Assembly: GCF_047634355.1 (NCBI RefSeq)
Contig: NZ_JBLIAL010000007.1
DNA length: 64,000 bases
Strand: one strand, 5' to 3'
DNA from: Porticoccus sp002341315
Lineage (GTDB): Bacteria > Pseudomonadota > Gammaproteobacteria > Pseudomonadales > Porticoccaceae
Part shown: in pieces, positions 45,386 to 53,345 of the stretch
How the letters are laid out: each line of letters starts with the position of its first letter
Position numbering within the stretch: position 1 is the stretch's first letter
Position numbers and translations under genes: made by a program
The notes under the pieces: model-generated
What the model was told of the DNA's origin: nothing
The model's database searches: none
What the model saw: the letters and a program-made list of their open reading frames with translations, nothing else

Positions 45386-47071
45386 ATGACGCCATCCTAT
45401 CTCACTGACATCATCGCCCTGCTGGTGGCGGCTGTCATCGCCGTACCACTGGCTCAGACACTGCGGCTCGGCGCTGTCCCTGGTTTTCTGATCGCCGGGC
45501 TGGCAGTGGGACCTTACGGATTTGGTCTGATCAGTAATGTCGGCGACATCAGTCACCTCGCTGAAATCGGTGTGGTCTTTCTACTGTTTGTAATTGGTAT
45601 TGAACTGAAACCTTCCCTGCTCTGGCAGATGCGCCGCCTGGTATTTGGCCTGGGTTCCCTGCAGGTATTGTTGACTGCGGTTCTGATCGGCAGTATTGCC
45701 TATTTCCTATTCGATATTCCCTCCCATGCGGCCATTTTGATTGGCCCGGCGCTGGCCCTGTCTTCCACTGCTTTTGTCATCCAGCTAATCGCTGACCAAA
45801 AACTGATAAATTCAAGCTATGGTCGCTCCTCTATCGCTGTGCTGCTGATGCAGGATCTCGCTGTAGTCCCTTTACTGGCGCTGGTTCCTCTGCTCTCCGG
45901 GCCAGAAATCAAAATGGATGACGATATCTGGCTGACGCTGATCAAATCCGTTTCGATTGTCGCACTGGTAGTCTTTGTGGGGCGCTATTTACTGCACCCG
46001 CTCTTACACCGGGTGGCCATGTCCGGTAGCCGCGAAGTATTCACGGCCTCAGCAGTACTGATTGTGATAGGCACCGCGCTGGCCACTGAACATGCCGGCC
46101 TGTCCATGGCGATGGGCGCCTTTCTGGCGGGTATGCTGATCTCCGACTCATTTTACCGCCATCAGGTAATTGCTGAAATTGAGCCCTTTCGCGGCCTGTT
46201 GCTGGGTATGTTTTTCATGTCCATGGGGATGTCGCTGAATATAGGTCTACTACTGGACAAACCGTTTCTCTCCCTTGGCCTGCTCGGTCTCCTGTTGCTG
46301 GTAAAATTGTTAGTACTGTTACCGATCTGCCTCCTGTTTGGGTTAAAAACCCGGGTCAGCCTGGCCATCGCACTGATACTTGCCCAAAGTGGCGAATTTT
46401 CTCTGGTGCTTTTTTCTCTGGCAAATAAATCCGGCCTGCTCGGCACAGCATTGTTTCAGCAGCTTTTACTGGTGGTCTTGCTGAGCATGCTTGCGACCCC
46501 GTTACTGGCAAGGAAAGCCGAAAAATTGGCGAAATCCCATCACGGAGAACGACATGAGCCAGAAACCATCGCTGAAGCACCGATAGTTCTGGCGGGCTTT
46601 GGCCGGGTTGGCTGCAATGTCGGTGAAATTCTCACCCGATCTGGCAAATCGTTTGTCGCGCTGGATGCAGACCCCGAGATCGTCAAGCGGGAGCGAGCCA
46701 ACGGCCACCCTGTCTATTTTGGCGATGTTCGAAAACCCGAAGTTCTTATATCCGCAGGCGCAACCAATGCCCAGGTCATCATCGTCACCATCAATGACCC
46801 GAAAGCCACAGAGGAGATCGTCGCCTCTCTGCGACGCACCTACCCCAAGAAGCATATCTATGCCCGTGGTCTCGGTCTGCCCCAGTGCCAGTCCCTGAGT
46901 GATCTGGGTGCCAACGGGGTAGTTTCGGAAAACCTTGAAGCCAGTCTCGAACTGGCCAGAATGGCATTGGCAGATATGGGCGTATCGGATGCCATTTTGT
47001 TGGATACGATCGATAAGTTTCGCCAGAGGTACCAGAGTCGGATCAAGCGCACCAAGCTCGACGAACCCTAA
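45386..47071 (+). CDS. KefB/KefC-type CPA2 antiporter with RCK domain
   Basis: 561 residues from the ATG at 45386, where the first membrane helix begins. About 12 helices carry GLAVGPYGFGLISNV and AMGAFLAGMLISDSFYRHQV. The RCK domain follows with VLAGFGRVGCNVGEILTRSG. KefB/KefC are K+ efflux systems gated by glutathione adducts. Its place after two enone/electrophile reductases fits such a protective role. It is a different branch from the antiporter at 34655, with which it shares only the architecture. Some 250 bp of spacer separate it from the cold-shock gene. Confidence 0.9.
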   Translation: MTPSYLTDIIALLVAAVIAVPLAQTLRLGAVPGFLIAGLAVGPYGFGLISNVGDISHLAEIGVVFLLFVIGIELKPSLLWQMRRLVFGLGSLQVLLTAVLIGSIAYFLFDIPSHAAILIGPALALSSTAFVIQLIADQKLINSSYGRSSIAVLLMQDLAVVPLLALVPLLSGPEIKMDDDIWLTLIKSVSIVALVVFVGRYLLHPLLHRVAMSGSREVFTASAVLIVIGTALATEHAGLSMAMGAFLAGMLISDSFYRHQVIAEIEPFRGLLLGMFFMSMGMSLNIGLLLDKPFLSLGLLGLLLLVKLLVLLPICLLFGLKTRVSLAIALILAQSGEFSLVLFSLANKSGLLGTALFQQLLLVVLLSMLATPLLARKAEKLAKSHHGERHEPETIAEAPIVLAGFGRVGCNVGEILTRSGKSFVALDADPEIVKRERANGHPVYFGDVRKPEVLISAGATNAQVIIVTINDPKATEEIVASLRRTYPKKHIYARGLGLPQCQSLSDLGANGVVSENLEASLELARMALADMGVSDAILLDTIDKFRQRYQSRIKRTKLDEP

Positions 47072-47320
47072 GCGCATGGGAAGTGGCCCTGAGCCCCAAA
47101 ACTTACTGGCCATCAAATAAATCTACCATTCCTTAAAAAAACCCTATATAGTGCGTAAAGCTTGAAAGTACGTCCTATATTTATGTGCACCATTTCGATG
47201 TCTCATGTTTAGAACTTCGTCCTGTTATTCATAATTACTAGCAATACTTCCAGCAAATACCGCCTCCTCAAAAAGGCAACAATTAATACTTTATTACCAA
47301 TGAATAGATAGGAAACGAAT
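47072..47320 (+). promoter_or_regulatory. Long leader region of the cold-shock gene
   Basis: 249 bp without coding capacity, AT-rich toward the gene. Cold-shock genes usually have a long, structured 5' UTR controlling their translation, and this spacer is long enough. No specific promoter or cold box was identified. TAGGAAACG is the ribosome site. Confidence 0.35.
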
Positions 47321-47530
47321 ATGTCTACAGTTACCGGCACCGTAAAATGGTTTAACGAATCAAAAGGTTTTGGATTTATCGAACGTGAATCCGGCCCCGA
47401 TGTTTTTGCTCATTTCAGCGCCATTTCAAGCTCAGGCTTCAAAACCCTGATCGAAGGCCAGAAAGTGGAGTTTACTGTCACCCAGGGACAGAAAGGTCCC
47501 CAGGCTGAAAACATCGTAGTCGTCTCTTAA
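47321..47530 (+). CDS. CspA-family cold-shock protein
   Basis: 69 residues, one cold-shock domain. RNP1 is KGFGFIER and RNP2 is DVFAHFSAI, with the usual VKWFN at the start. It binds single-stranded RNA or DNA and melts RNA structure. Two hairpins follow, the second a standard terminator. Confidence 0.96.
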   Translation: MSTVTGTVKWFNESKGFGFIERESGPDVFAHFSAISSSGFKTLIEGQKVEFTVTQGQKGPQAENIVVVS

Positions 47531-47552
47531 TATAGAGACCTAGAGACTACCT

Positions 47553-47575
47553 GCTGACAACTATCAGTTGTCAGC
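47553..47575. repeat. Perfect hairpin downstream of the cold-shock gene
   Basis: GCTGACAACT and AGTTGTCAGC form a 10-bp perfect stem with an ATC loop, 23 bp after the stop codon and just before the terminator. It may stabilise the 3' end of the mRNA. Confidence 0.6.
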
Positions 47576-47601
47576 CCGCATCTTCCCGAAGAAGCGGACT
47601 G

Positions 47602-47635
47602 AAAAAGGGCAAGGTTTATACATTGCCCTTTTTTA
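47602..47635 (+). terminator. Rho-independent terminator of the cold-shock gene
   Basis: AAAAAGGGCAA pairs with TTGCCCTTTTTT around a short loop. The right arm runs into a T-tract, as expected. A-rich and T-rich sides make it able to work on both strands. Confidence 0.85.
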
Positions 47636-47689
47636 TTAACGCTTTATCCTGAATATTGCGAGAGCAAAGCTACGACAAGGAGATAAAAA

Positions 47690-48022
47690 ATGACAACCAA
47701 ACTGAATTTTGAGGGCGTAACCCGCACTAACCGGAAAGATGTTGAGGCTGTCGAGGTCTGCCCGGGCATTTTTGAAACAAAGCTCTGGGCCGGGGAAAAC
47801 GGTAGCTGGGCAGCAATCTATGAATTTAAGCCGGGTGCCAAATTTCCCGACATCGACAAACATGAGAAAGGGCCTGAGCAAATCTATGTTATCTCGGGTG
47901 TATTTGGTGGCGGTAAAGAAGACTATCGAGAAGGTGACTTTGTTCACCAGCCCAAGAACTCCTCTCACATTCCACAATCGGAAACCGGTTGCACGCTGTT
48001 GGTGATCTACCCTGAAGGCTGA
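47690..48022 (+). CDS. Small cupin protein (ChrR-like cupin)
   Basis: 110 residues, one cupin fold. Metal-binding candidates lie in FPDIDKHEKGPEQIYVISG and HQPKNSSHIPQSETG. The pattern, with the Gly-rich FGGGKEDYREGDFVHQP strand, fits the ChrR-type cupins, which often bind Zn. No anti-sigma part is present. AAGGAGAT stands before the ATG. Substrate or partner unknown. It is monocistronic. Confidence 0.75.
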   Translation: MTTKLNFEGVTRTNRKDVEAVEVCPGIFETKLWAGENGSWAAIYEFKPGAKFPDIDKHEKGPEQIYVISGVFGGGKEDYREGDFVHQPKNSSHIPQSETGCTLLVIYPEG

Positions 48023-48137
48023 CATCGATATCATCAGGTTTCTGGCAGCCAAGTTCACCCCTCATCACTGCGCCCTACTTTGCCGATGAGCAGGCTGCTG
48101 TAACTGACATTACCAACCAACGCATACTGGAGCTCCC

Positions 48138-48791
48138 ATGTCACTGCTGCGCGTCCGCTACCAGACCATAGAGTTTGGTGAACTGGATATTCACATCCGA
48201 ACCCTGCGCAGCAATCTGGAATACAGCGATCCGGACGGAGACGCTGAAGCGTTGGGCATCTCTTCAGCCAGCTGGCCACTTTTCGGTGTCGTCTGGGATT
48301 CGGCCAAAGCATTGGCACACCACATGCTCAACCAGGATACGGTGGGGAAGCGTATTCTCGAGGTAGGCTGTGGTATTGGCCTGGCGAGCCTGGTACTCAA
48401 TCATGGTGGCACTGACATCACCGCCACGGACTACCATCCCCGGGCAGGGGAATTTCTCGATATCAATGTCCAGCTCAATCAGGGGCAGCCCATTCCTTTT
48501 GTCCGAACGGGCTGGGCCGATGAAGACCTGCTACTGGGTAAATTCGACATGATTATCGGCAGTGATCTGTTGTACGAGCGTGAACACGTCGACCTGCTGG
48601 CAGCCTTTATCGATAAACACGCACGGCCCACCTGCGAAGTGATCATCGTAGATCCGGGCAGAGGCCATCACGCGCCATTCAGTAAAAAAATGATTCAGCT
48701 TGGCTACACTTCCAGCCAGCAGAAAATAGCCAACACCGACTACTTGCCAGAGACCTTCTCCTGCCAGGTGCTTCAATATTACCGGCAATGA
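48138..48791 (+). CDS. SAM-dependent methyltransferase (Methyltransf_16-like)
   Basis: 217 residues. The SAM-binding motif is ILEVGCGIGLASLVLNHGG (about 75-93), and an LWDSA-like VVWDSAKALAHHML precedes it. MIIGSDLLYEREHVDLL is the family's post-II motif. These are features of the PF10294 family, which methylates Lys residues of proteins (or nicotinamide). The substrate is unknown. It is convergent with the NTF2-like gene of the cyanate operon. Confidence 0.8.
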   Translation: MSLLRVRYQTIEFGELDIHIRTLRSNLEYSDPDGDAEALGISSASWPLFGVVWDSAKALAHHMLNQDTVGKRILEVGCGIGLASLVLNHGGTDITATDYHPRAGEFLDINVQLNQGQPIPFVRTGWADEDLLLGKFDMIIGSDLLYEREHVDLLAAFIDKHARPTCEVIIVDPGRGHHAPFSKKMIQLGYTSSQQKIANTDYLPETFSCQVLQYYRQ

Positions 48792-48821
48792 CCACCTCCA
48801 AACTCCCGGCTGAACCCTCAA

Positions 48822-49295
48822 TCAGAGTCCCAGAGCCGAGAGACCGGGGTAATCCATTGGCCGAACTCCCGGCGACCAGTCGAATTTTCTTTCAGCTTCA
48901 GTGATGGGTATATCGTTGATACTGGCATAACGGGTTTTCATCAGGCCATTTTTGGCAAACTGCCAGTTTTCATTGCCGTATGAGCGAAACCAGTTATCCT
49001 CCCCATCGCGCCATTCATAGGCAAATCGCACCGCAATTCTGTCATCACTAAATGCCCATATTTCCTTGATCAACCGGTAGTCCAGCTCGCGTAACCACTT
49101 GTTTTCCAGAAATGTAACAATCTCATCGCGACCACAGAGAAACACTGACCGGTTGCGCCAGCGGGAATCCTCCGTATAAGCCAGCGACACCAATGCCGGG
49201 TCTTTGGTATTCCAAGCATCCTCGGCCCTGCGCACCTTGAGCACGGCGTCCTCAAATGTAAACGGGGGCAACGGTGGCTTCAGTGGTTCATCCAT
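48822..49295 (-). CDS. NTF2-like (DUF1348) protein, last gene of the cyanate unit
   Basis: 157 residues, soluble. FTFEDAVLKVRRAEDAWNTKD, then ALVSLAYTEDSRWRNRS and RFAYEWRDGEDNWFRSYGNEN, form the DUF1348 branch of the SnoaL/NTF2 fold. GAGGAGAAG stands before the ATG. It follows cynS by 57 bp on the same strand and closes the operon. It may be an enzyme for a by-product or a stray passenger; its role is unknown. Confidence 0.82.
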   Translation of the reverse strand: MDEPLKPPLPPFTFEDAVLKVRRAEDAWNTKDPALVSLAYTEDSRWRNRSVFLCGRDEIVTFLENKWLRELDYRLIKEIWAFSDDRIAVRFAYEWRDGEDNWFRSYGNENWQFAKNGLMKTRYASINDIPITEAERKFDWSPGVRPMDYPGLSALGL

Positions 49296-49352
49296 AGTCT
49301 TCTCCTCGCAGCAACCGAAGTGGCATCAGCTCCCACACAATCCGGCAAGACA

Positions 49353-49793
49353 TCACCAGCTCTTGTAGGGTAGAAACTTGCCGTTCAGGGTCAGCAACAC
49401 CCGGTCACCTTTGGGGTCTTCAATCTTGTCGACTTCCATGGAAAAATCGATGGCGCTCATGATCCCGTCACCAAATTTTTCCTGAATAACCTCTTTCAGA
49501 GTATCCCCGTAGACCCCAACCACCTCGTAAAGCCGGTAGATCAACGGGTCTGTCGGCACCGACTTGTCCCAGTTTTTTGTTGGATAGCTCGCCAGTGCAG
49601 TGGCAACTTCCGGACCCAGACCCAGGTAGTCGGCAATTGCTTTCGCCTTTTCCGGTGGGGCACTGTTCATGCCGAGACAGGCGGAGGTCAGCCACACCGT
49701 CGACATACCCAGATCATCGGCCATGGTCTCCCAGCTCAAACCCTTGGCCAGCTTGATACTGATAATGGTTTCAGTCATGGATACTTTGTTCAT
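49353..49793 (-). CDS. cynS: Cyanate hydratase (cyanase)
   Basis: 146 residues. The N-terminal helical part resembles a helix-turn-helix (SWETMADDLGMSTVWLTSACL). The catalytic C-terminal part has YRLYEVVGVYG (Arg and Glu) and FGDGIMSAIDFSM (Ser), the conserved active-site residues. It converts cyanate and bicarbonate to ammonia and CO2. AAGGAGTTTCC stands before the ATG. It is the fourth gene in the unit, 20 bp after the ATPase. Confidence 0.96.
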   Translation of the reverse strand: MNKVSMTETIISIKLAKGLSWETMADDLGMSTVWLTSACLGMNSAPPEKAKAIADYLGLGPEVATALASYPTKNWDKSVPTDPLIYRLYEVVGVYGDTLKEVIQEKFGDGIMSAIDFSMEVDKIEDPKGDRVLLTLNGKFLPYKSW

Positions 49794-49813
49794 GGAAACT
49801 CCTTAACTTTTCA

Positions 49814-50701
49814 TTAGATAGCAGCCTTCAGGCCTGCCGACTGTTCACTTTGTGGATGAATTTCAACAGAGGGGTCTACCTCCTGTGTGGCCCCGCCAAC
49901 CTGCCCTGCAGAGCCCGACAATTGCCCGGAACGTTTCACTAGGAAATTCACCAGGTAATTGCGAATCTTGTAGTAGGCAGGATCCTCAATAATATTCGCG
50001 CGGTTGCGCGGGCGGGGGATATTGATCTTGACGGATTCGGCCACTCTGGCGTGGGGACCATTAGTCATCAACAGCACCCTGTCTGCCAGGAGTATGGCCT
50101 CGTCGACGTCGTGGGTAATCATGAAAACGGTCTGCTGGGTTTCACTCCATATTTTCAGCAGTTCATCCTGAATGACCCCCCGGGTCAGCGCATCAAGCGC
50201 ACCAAACGGCTCATCGAGCAGTAACAGCTTGGGACTGGTGGCAAAGGCCCGGGCAATACTGACACGCTGACACATGCCGCCGGACAATTCGGATGGCTTG
50301 CGATGAAGCGCCCCGGATAACCCGACCATTTCCAGGAAGTGACTGCTGTGGGCGTCCACTTTGGCTTTATTCCACTTCGGCCACCTCGCCTTGACCCCAA
50401 AACTGACATTCTGAAGAGCCGTTAGCCAGGGCAGCAAGCTGTAATTCTGAAAGACCACACCGCGATCAAGGCTCGGTCCGGAAGCCTCCTTGTTGTCCAT
50501 GATCATGGTACCTGTGGTGGGGGTCTCCAATCCCGCCATCACATTTAAAATGGTGGACTTTCCACAGCCCGAGTGACCGATAATGCAAACAAATTCCCCT
50601 TTGTCGATGCCGATGTTGGCACCTTCAAACACCACCAGGTCCTGCTCTTTTGAAGGATAGACTTTAGAAAGCCCTTCGATACTGACGAAATGTCGACTCA
50701 T
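49814..50701 (-). CDS. ABC transporter ATPase, nitrate/cyanate type
   Basis: 295 residues. Walker A is GHSGCGKSTILN (about 42-53), the signature LSGGMCQRVSIARAF and Walker B LLLLDEPFGALD, with the H-loop in ITHDVDEA. This is the NrtD/SsuB/TauB group. A 40-residue polar tail, unusual for the group, closes the protein. Its place between a permease and cynS makes cyanate the likely substrate; nitrate is possible but no nitrate reductase gene is present. GAGGATTAG stands before the ATG. Confidence 0.9.
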   Translation of the reverse strand: MSRHFVSIEGLSKVYPSKEQDLVVFEGANIGIDKGEFVCIIGHSGCGKSTILNVMAGLETPTTGTMIMDNKEASGPSLDRGVVFQNYSLLPWLTALQNVSFGVKARWPKWNKAKVDAHSSHFLEMVGLSGALHRKPSELSGGMCQRVSIARAFATSPKLLLLDEPFGALDALTRGVIQDELLKIWSETQQTVFMITHDVDEAILLADRVLLMTNGPHARVAESVKINIPRPRNRANIIEDPAYYKIRNYLVNFLVKRSGQLSGSAGQVGGATQEVDPSVEIHPQSEQSAGLKAAI

Positions 50702-50704
50702 GGG

Positions 50705-51532
50705 CTAATCCTCGTATTGCACCAGTTTCGTCACAGCTGCCAGGGTCATATCCAGCAACATACCGACGATACCAATCATCAAAATGGAAAAAATAACGCT
50801 GTTCAGATCCAGATTATTCCACTCGTTCCAGACGTAATAGCCGATACCGGTTCCACCCACCAGCATCTCGGCAGCGACAATCACCAGCCAGGCGATACCA
50901 ATGGAAATGCGCATTCCGGTAAGAATAGTGGGCGCTGCCGCCGGTAGAATCACCAGAAAGGCCGTTTTCAATGGACTCAGCTCATGGGTACGGGCCACCT
51001 TGATCCAGTCGGTGCGGACATTGGCCACGCCAAAGGCGGTATTGATCAACATGGGCCAGATGGAACAGATAAAGATCACAAAAATGGCTGATCCCTCCGA
51101 GTCCCTGATGATGAATAGAGCCAAGGGCATCCAGGCCAGCGGTGAGATGGGACGCAGTACCTGGATAAAAGGATTGAGTGCCTTGTGCATCAGAGGCGAC
51201 ATGCCAATAACAAAACCCAGCGGTATCGCAATCAACGCCGCCGCCAGATAGCCGGTCAGCACCCGATAGAGGGAATAGGCCAACTGGATACCGATACCTT
51301 TGTCATTGGGACCGGCATCGTAGAAAGGGTCACTCAGCTCATGCCAGGCGTGGCTGAACACCTGGGACGGGGGTGGAACGCGGGCCTCCTGATCCGCGCC
51401 GCCCATCATCCGTTCATATTCCGACAACCCCGTACTGGCCGCAGGGGCCTGATTCATCGCCTCCCAGATGCCGAGCCCAACCAGTAACAGCAGCAGCGAG
51501 AGCAGGGTTGCCTTCATATTCAGTGACGCCAT
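50705..51532 (-). CDS. ABC transporter permease, nitrate/cyanate type
   Basis: 275 residues from the ATG at 51532, one base after the stop codon of the binding-protein gene. Six membrane segments are seen. A periplasmic stretch (SEYERMMGGADQEARVPPPS) follows the first helix. The coupling motif reads VARTHELSPLKTAFLVILPA, as in NrtB/CmpB permeases. It forms the membrane path for the binding protein and ATPase encoded on either side. Three bases separate it from the ATPase start. Confidence 0.9.
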   Translation of the reverse strand: MASLNMKATLLSLLLLLVGLGIWEAMNQAPAASTGLSEYERMMGGADQEARVPPPSQVFSHAWHELSDPFYDAGPNDKGIGIQLAYSLYRVLTGYLAAALIAIPLGFVIGMSPLMHKALNPFIQVLRPISPLAWMPLALFIIRDSEGSAIFVIFICSIWPMLINTAFGVANVRTDWIKVARTHELSPLKTAFLVILPAAAPTILTGMRISIGIAWLVIVAAEMLVGGTGIGYYVWNEWNNLDLNSVIFSILMIGIVGMLLDMTLAAVTKLVQYED

Positions 51533-51533
51533 G

Positions 51534-53000
51534 TCATACCCTCTTGATGGCAAAGCTGTTGATGTATTCCTCGGGCTCGTTGTAATCAAACGTCTTGCCC
51601 ATAATGATGTGTTTTTTGTAGGTGGTCGCCGGTGGTGTATAACCCAGCTCCTCCATGACCTTGCCGGTTTCCGATGCCACGTAGACCTGCTCGGCGATCT
51701 TCTTGTAGTCCACATCACCACTGATATAACCCCAGCGTTTCATCTGGGTGAGTATCCATACCGCCATGGAGTGCCAGGGGAAGGGATCAAAATCAATGCG
51801 GTCGGGAACGTCGTAAATCTTCTCCTCCAACCCATCCACATAGCGACCCGTCAGAACCTGCCTGACCACCACTTCCGGCTGATTGAGATAGTTTTTCGGC
51901 GAGATGGCCCGGGCGATTTCTTCACGGTTTTCCGCTTTGGCAGAAAAATGGGTGGCATCCACAATGGCCCTGAACAGAGCTGCATAGGTATTGGGCATCT
52001 CCGTGGCGAACTTCTGGCTACAGGCAAAGGCACAGCAGGGGTGGCCCTCCCAGATATCCTTGGTGAGAATATGCAGAAAACCGATCTTTTCGAAAACAGC
52101 ACGCTGGTTGAATGGATCCGGCGACAGGTAACCATCCAGGTTGCCGGCCCGGAGGTTGGCCACCATTTCCGGTGGCGGCACGACCCGGATCTGAATATCC
52201 TGATCCGGATCCAGCCCATGCTCCGCCACGTAATAGCGCAGCAGGAAGTTGTGCATGGAATAATCAAAGGGCACCCCGAATTTGAAGCCCTTCCACTGTT
52301 TCGGGTCGCGCTTATCCTTGTGCTTGTTGTGGAGCACAATGGCCTGACCGTTGATGTTTTCCACGGCCGGCATGATGTAAGGGGTCGCGGTTGATCCCGC
52401 CCCCATGGACATGGCCAGCGGCATGGGAGTCAGCATGTGAGAGGCATCGTATTCCCCATTCAGGGACATATCCCTGGCCACCGCCCAACCGGCTGTCTTG
52501 ATCACGTCCACGTCGAGGCCATACTTTGCATAGAAACCCATTGGCTGCGCCATAATAATCGGCGTGGCACAGGTAATTGGCACAAAACCCACTTTCAGTT
52601 TGGTTTTCTCCAGTGGACCCATCGACTCCTTCACCGCCGCTTTCACTTTTTCCAGCGGGATCATGCTGCCGAGCACCGTGGCCAGGGTACCGCCACCCAT
52701 CAACCGGATAAAATTTCGACGACTGGTATCGTTGTGCCCAAAAACACCGCGCACAATGGCACTTTCCACTGCCCGGTCGAGCAAATCTTCAGAACTGTTG
52801 AAGGACAGCTCCCCTGCTGCCGTCGATTGGCTGTGGCCTTCACCCTGTTCAGCCTGTTGCTCCAACAAAACCAGGCGCTGGTCGTCGGTAAGACCGCCGG
52901 GGTTGACAGACTCGGCCTGACATAACCTGCAGGAACAATCATTGGTGTGCGTGAGGCTGGTATCGGCATCAAACGGGTTACCTAAACTTTTCGTCGCCAT
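51534..53000 (-). CDS. Substrate-binding protein (NrtA/CmpA type) with internal Tat motif and N-terminal Cys cluster
   Basis: 488 residues from the ATG at 53000, which has AGAGGAAA upstream. Residues 1-90 are an unusual polar extension, with DCSCRLC (Cys 22, 24, 27). A twin-arginine motif SRRNFIRLMGGG lies at 93-104, so export through Tat would start from a long n-region. The rest is an NrtA/CmpA-type two-domain binding protein (TCATPIIMAQPMGFYAKYG, PFDYSMHNFLLRYYVAEHG). Cyanate is the likely ligand because cynS is in the operon. It is the first gene after a sigma-54 promoter. Confidence 0.88.
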   Translation of the reverse strand: MATKSLGNPFDADTSLTHTNDCSCRLCQAESVNPGGLTDDQRLVLLEQQAEQGEGHSQSTAAGELSFNSSEDLLDRAVESAIVRGVFGHNDTSRRNFIRLMGGGTLATVLGSMIPLEKVKAAVKESMGPLEKTKLKVGFVPITCATPIIMAQPMGFYAKYGLDVDVIKTAGWAVARDMSLNGEYDASHMLTPMPLAMSMGAGSTATPYIMPAVENINGQAIVLHNKHKDKRDPKQWKGFKFGVPFDYSMHNFLLRYYVAEHGLDPDQDIQIRVVPPPEMVANLRAGNLDGYLSPDPFNQRAVFEKIGFLHILTKDIWEGHPCCAFACSQKFATEMPNTYAALFRAIVDATHFSAKAENREEIARAISPKNYLNQPEVVVRQVLTGRYVDGLEEKIYDVPDRIDFDPFPWHSMAVWILTQMKRWGYISGDVDYKKIAEQVYVASETGKVMEELGYTPPATTYKKHIIMGKTFDYNEPEEYINSFAIKRV

Positions 53001-53146
53001 GATGTATTTCCTCTTCGTTTTGTAGCTAACGCTGTGGCAGCGCACTGTGCTGGTGCGCTGAACCCTGAGAACCGCTCTTGGACGGGCAGCGGCGTTCTAT
53101 CAAACCCTGCTTGTTCGCATTGATAGCAACTGCTGCCCTACTACAT

Positions 53147-53163
53147 CGCAACTTTGGTGCCAA
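53147..53163 (-). promoter_or_regulatory. Sigma-54 (-24/-12) promoter of the cyanate operon
   Basis: Read on the - strand the sequence is TTGGCACC-AAAG-TTGCG, which matches TTGGCACG-N4-TTGCW at all invariant positions (GG at -24, GC at -12). The start of transcription would be near 53136, giving a leader of about 136 nt before the binding-protein gene. Confidence 0.8.
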
Positions 53164-53230
53164 CCCTGCTGACAACCGCCAAATATTTGATTTAAAAAGA
53201 TAAACAACTGGCAACAAGCCGCCATGGCAT

Positions 53231-53283
53231 CTACGAAAAGTCGTAGTTCACGAAAAGTCGTAGACAAAAAAACGATTTTTCGT
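53231..53283. promoter_or_regulatory. Three ACGA-N4-TCGT palindromes (activator sites)
   Basis: CTACGAAAAGTCGTAG at 53231-53246, ACGAAAAGTCGTAG at 53250-53263 and ACGATTTTTCGT at 53272-53283 share the palindrome ACGA-N4-TCGT, spaced by 19 and 22 bp. They are about 95-150 bp upstream of the predicted sigma-54 start site, the usual place for enhancer-binding proteins. Confidence 0.75.
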
Positions 53284-53345
53284 CGTTATTGGCCCGAAAT
53301 TTGTTAGCTGTATTGATACCCCCCAGGACTTAACGGCAGGCCCCT

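Noticed and set aside
53289..53305. A second sigma-54-like promoter (TTGGCCCG-N4-TTGTT) for the activator gene
   Set aside because: The invariant GC at -12 is GT. It is noted as a weak possibility but not called.
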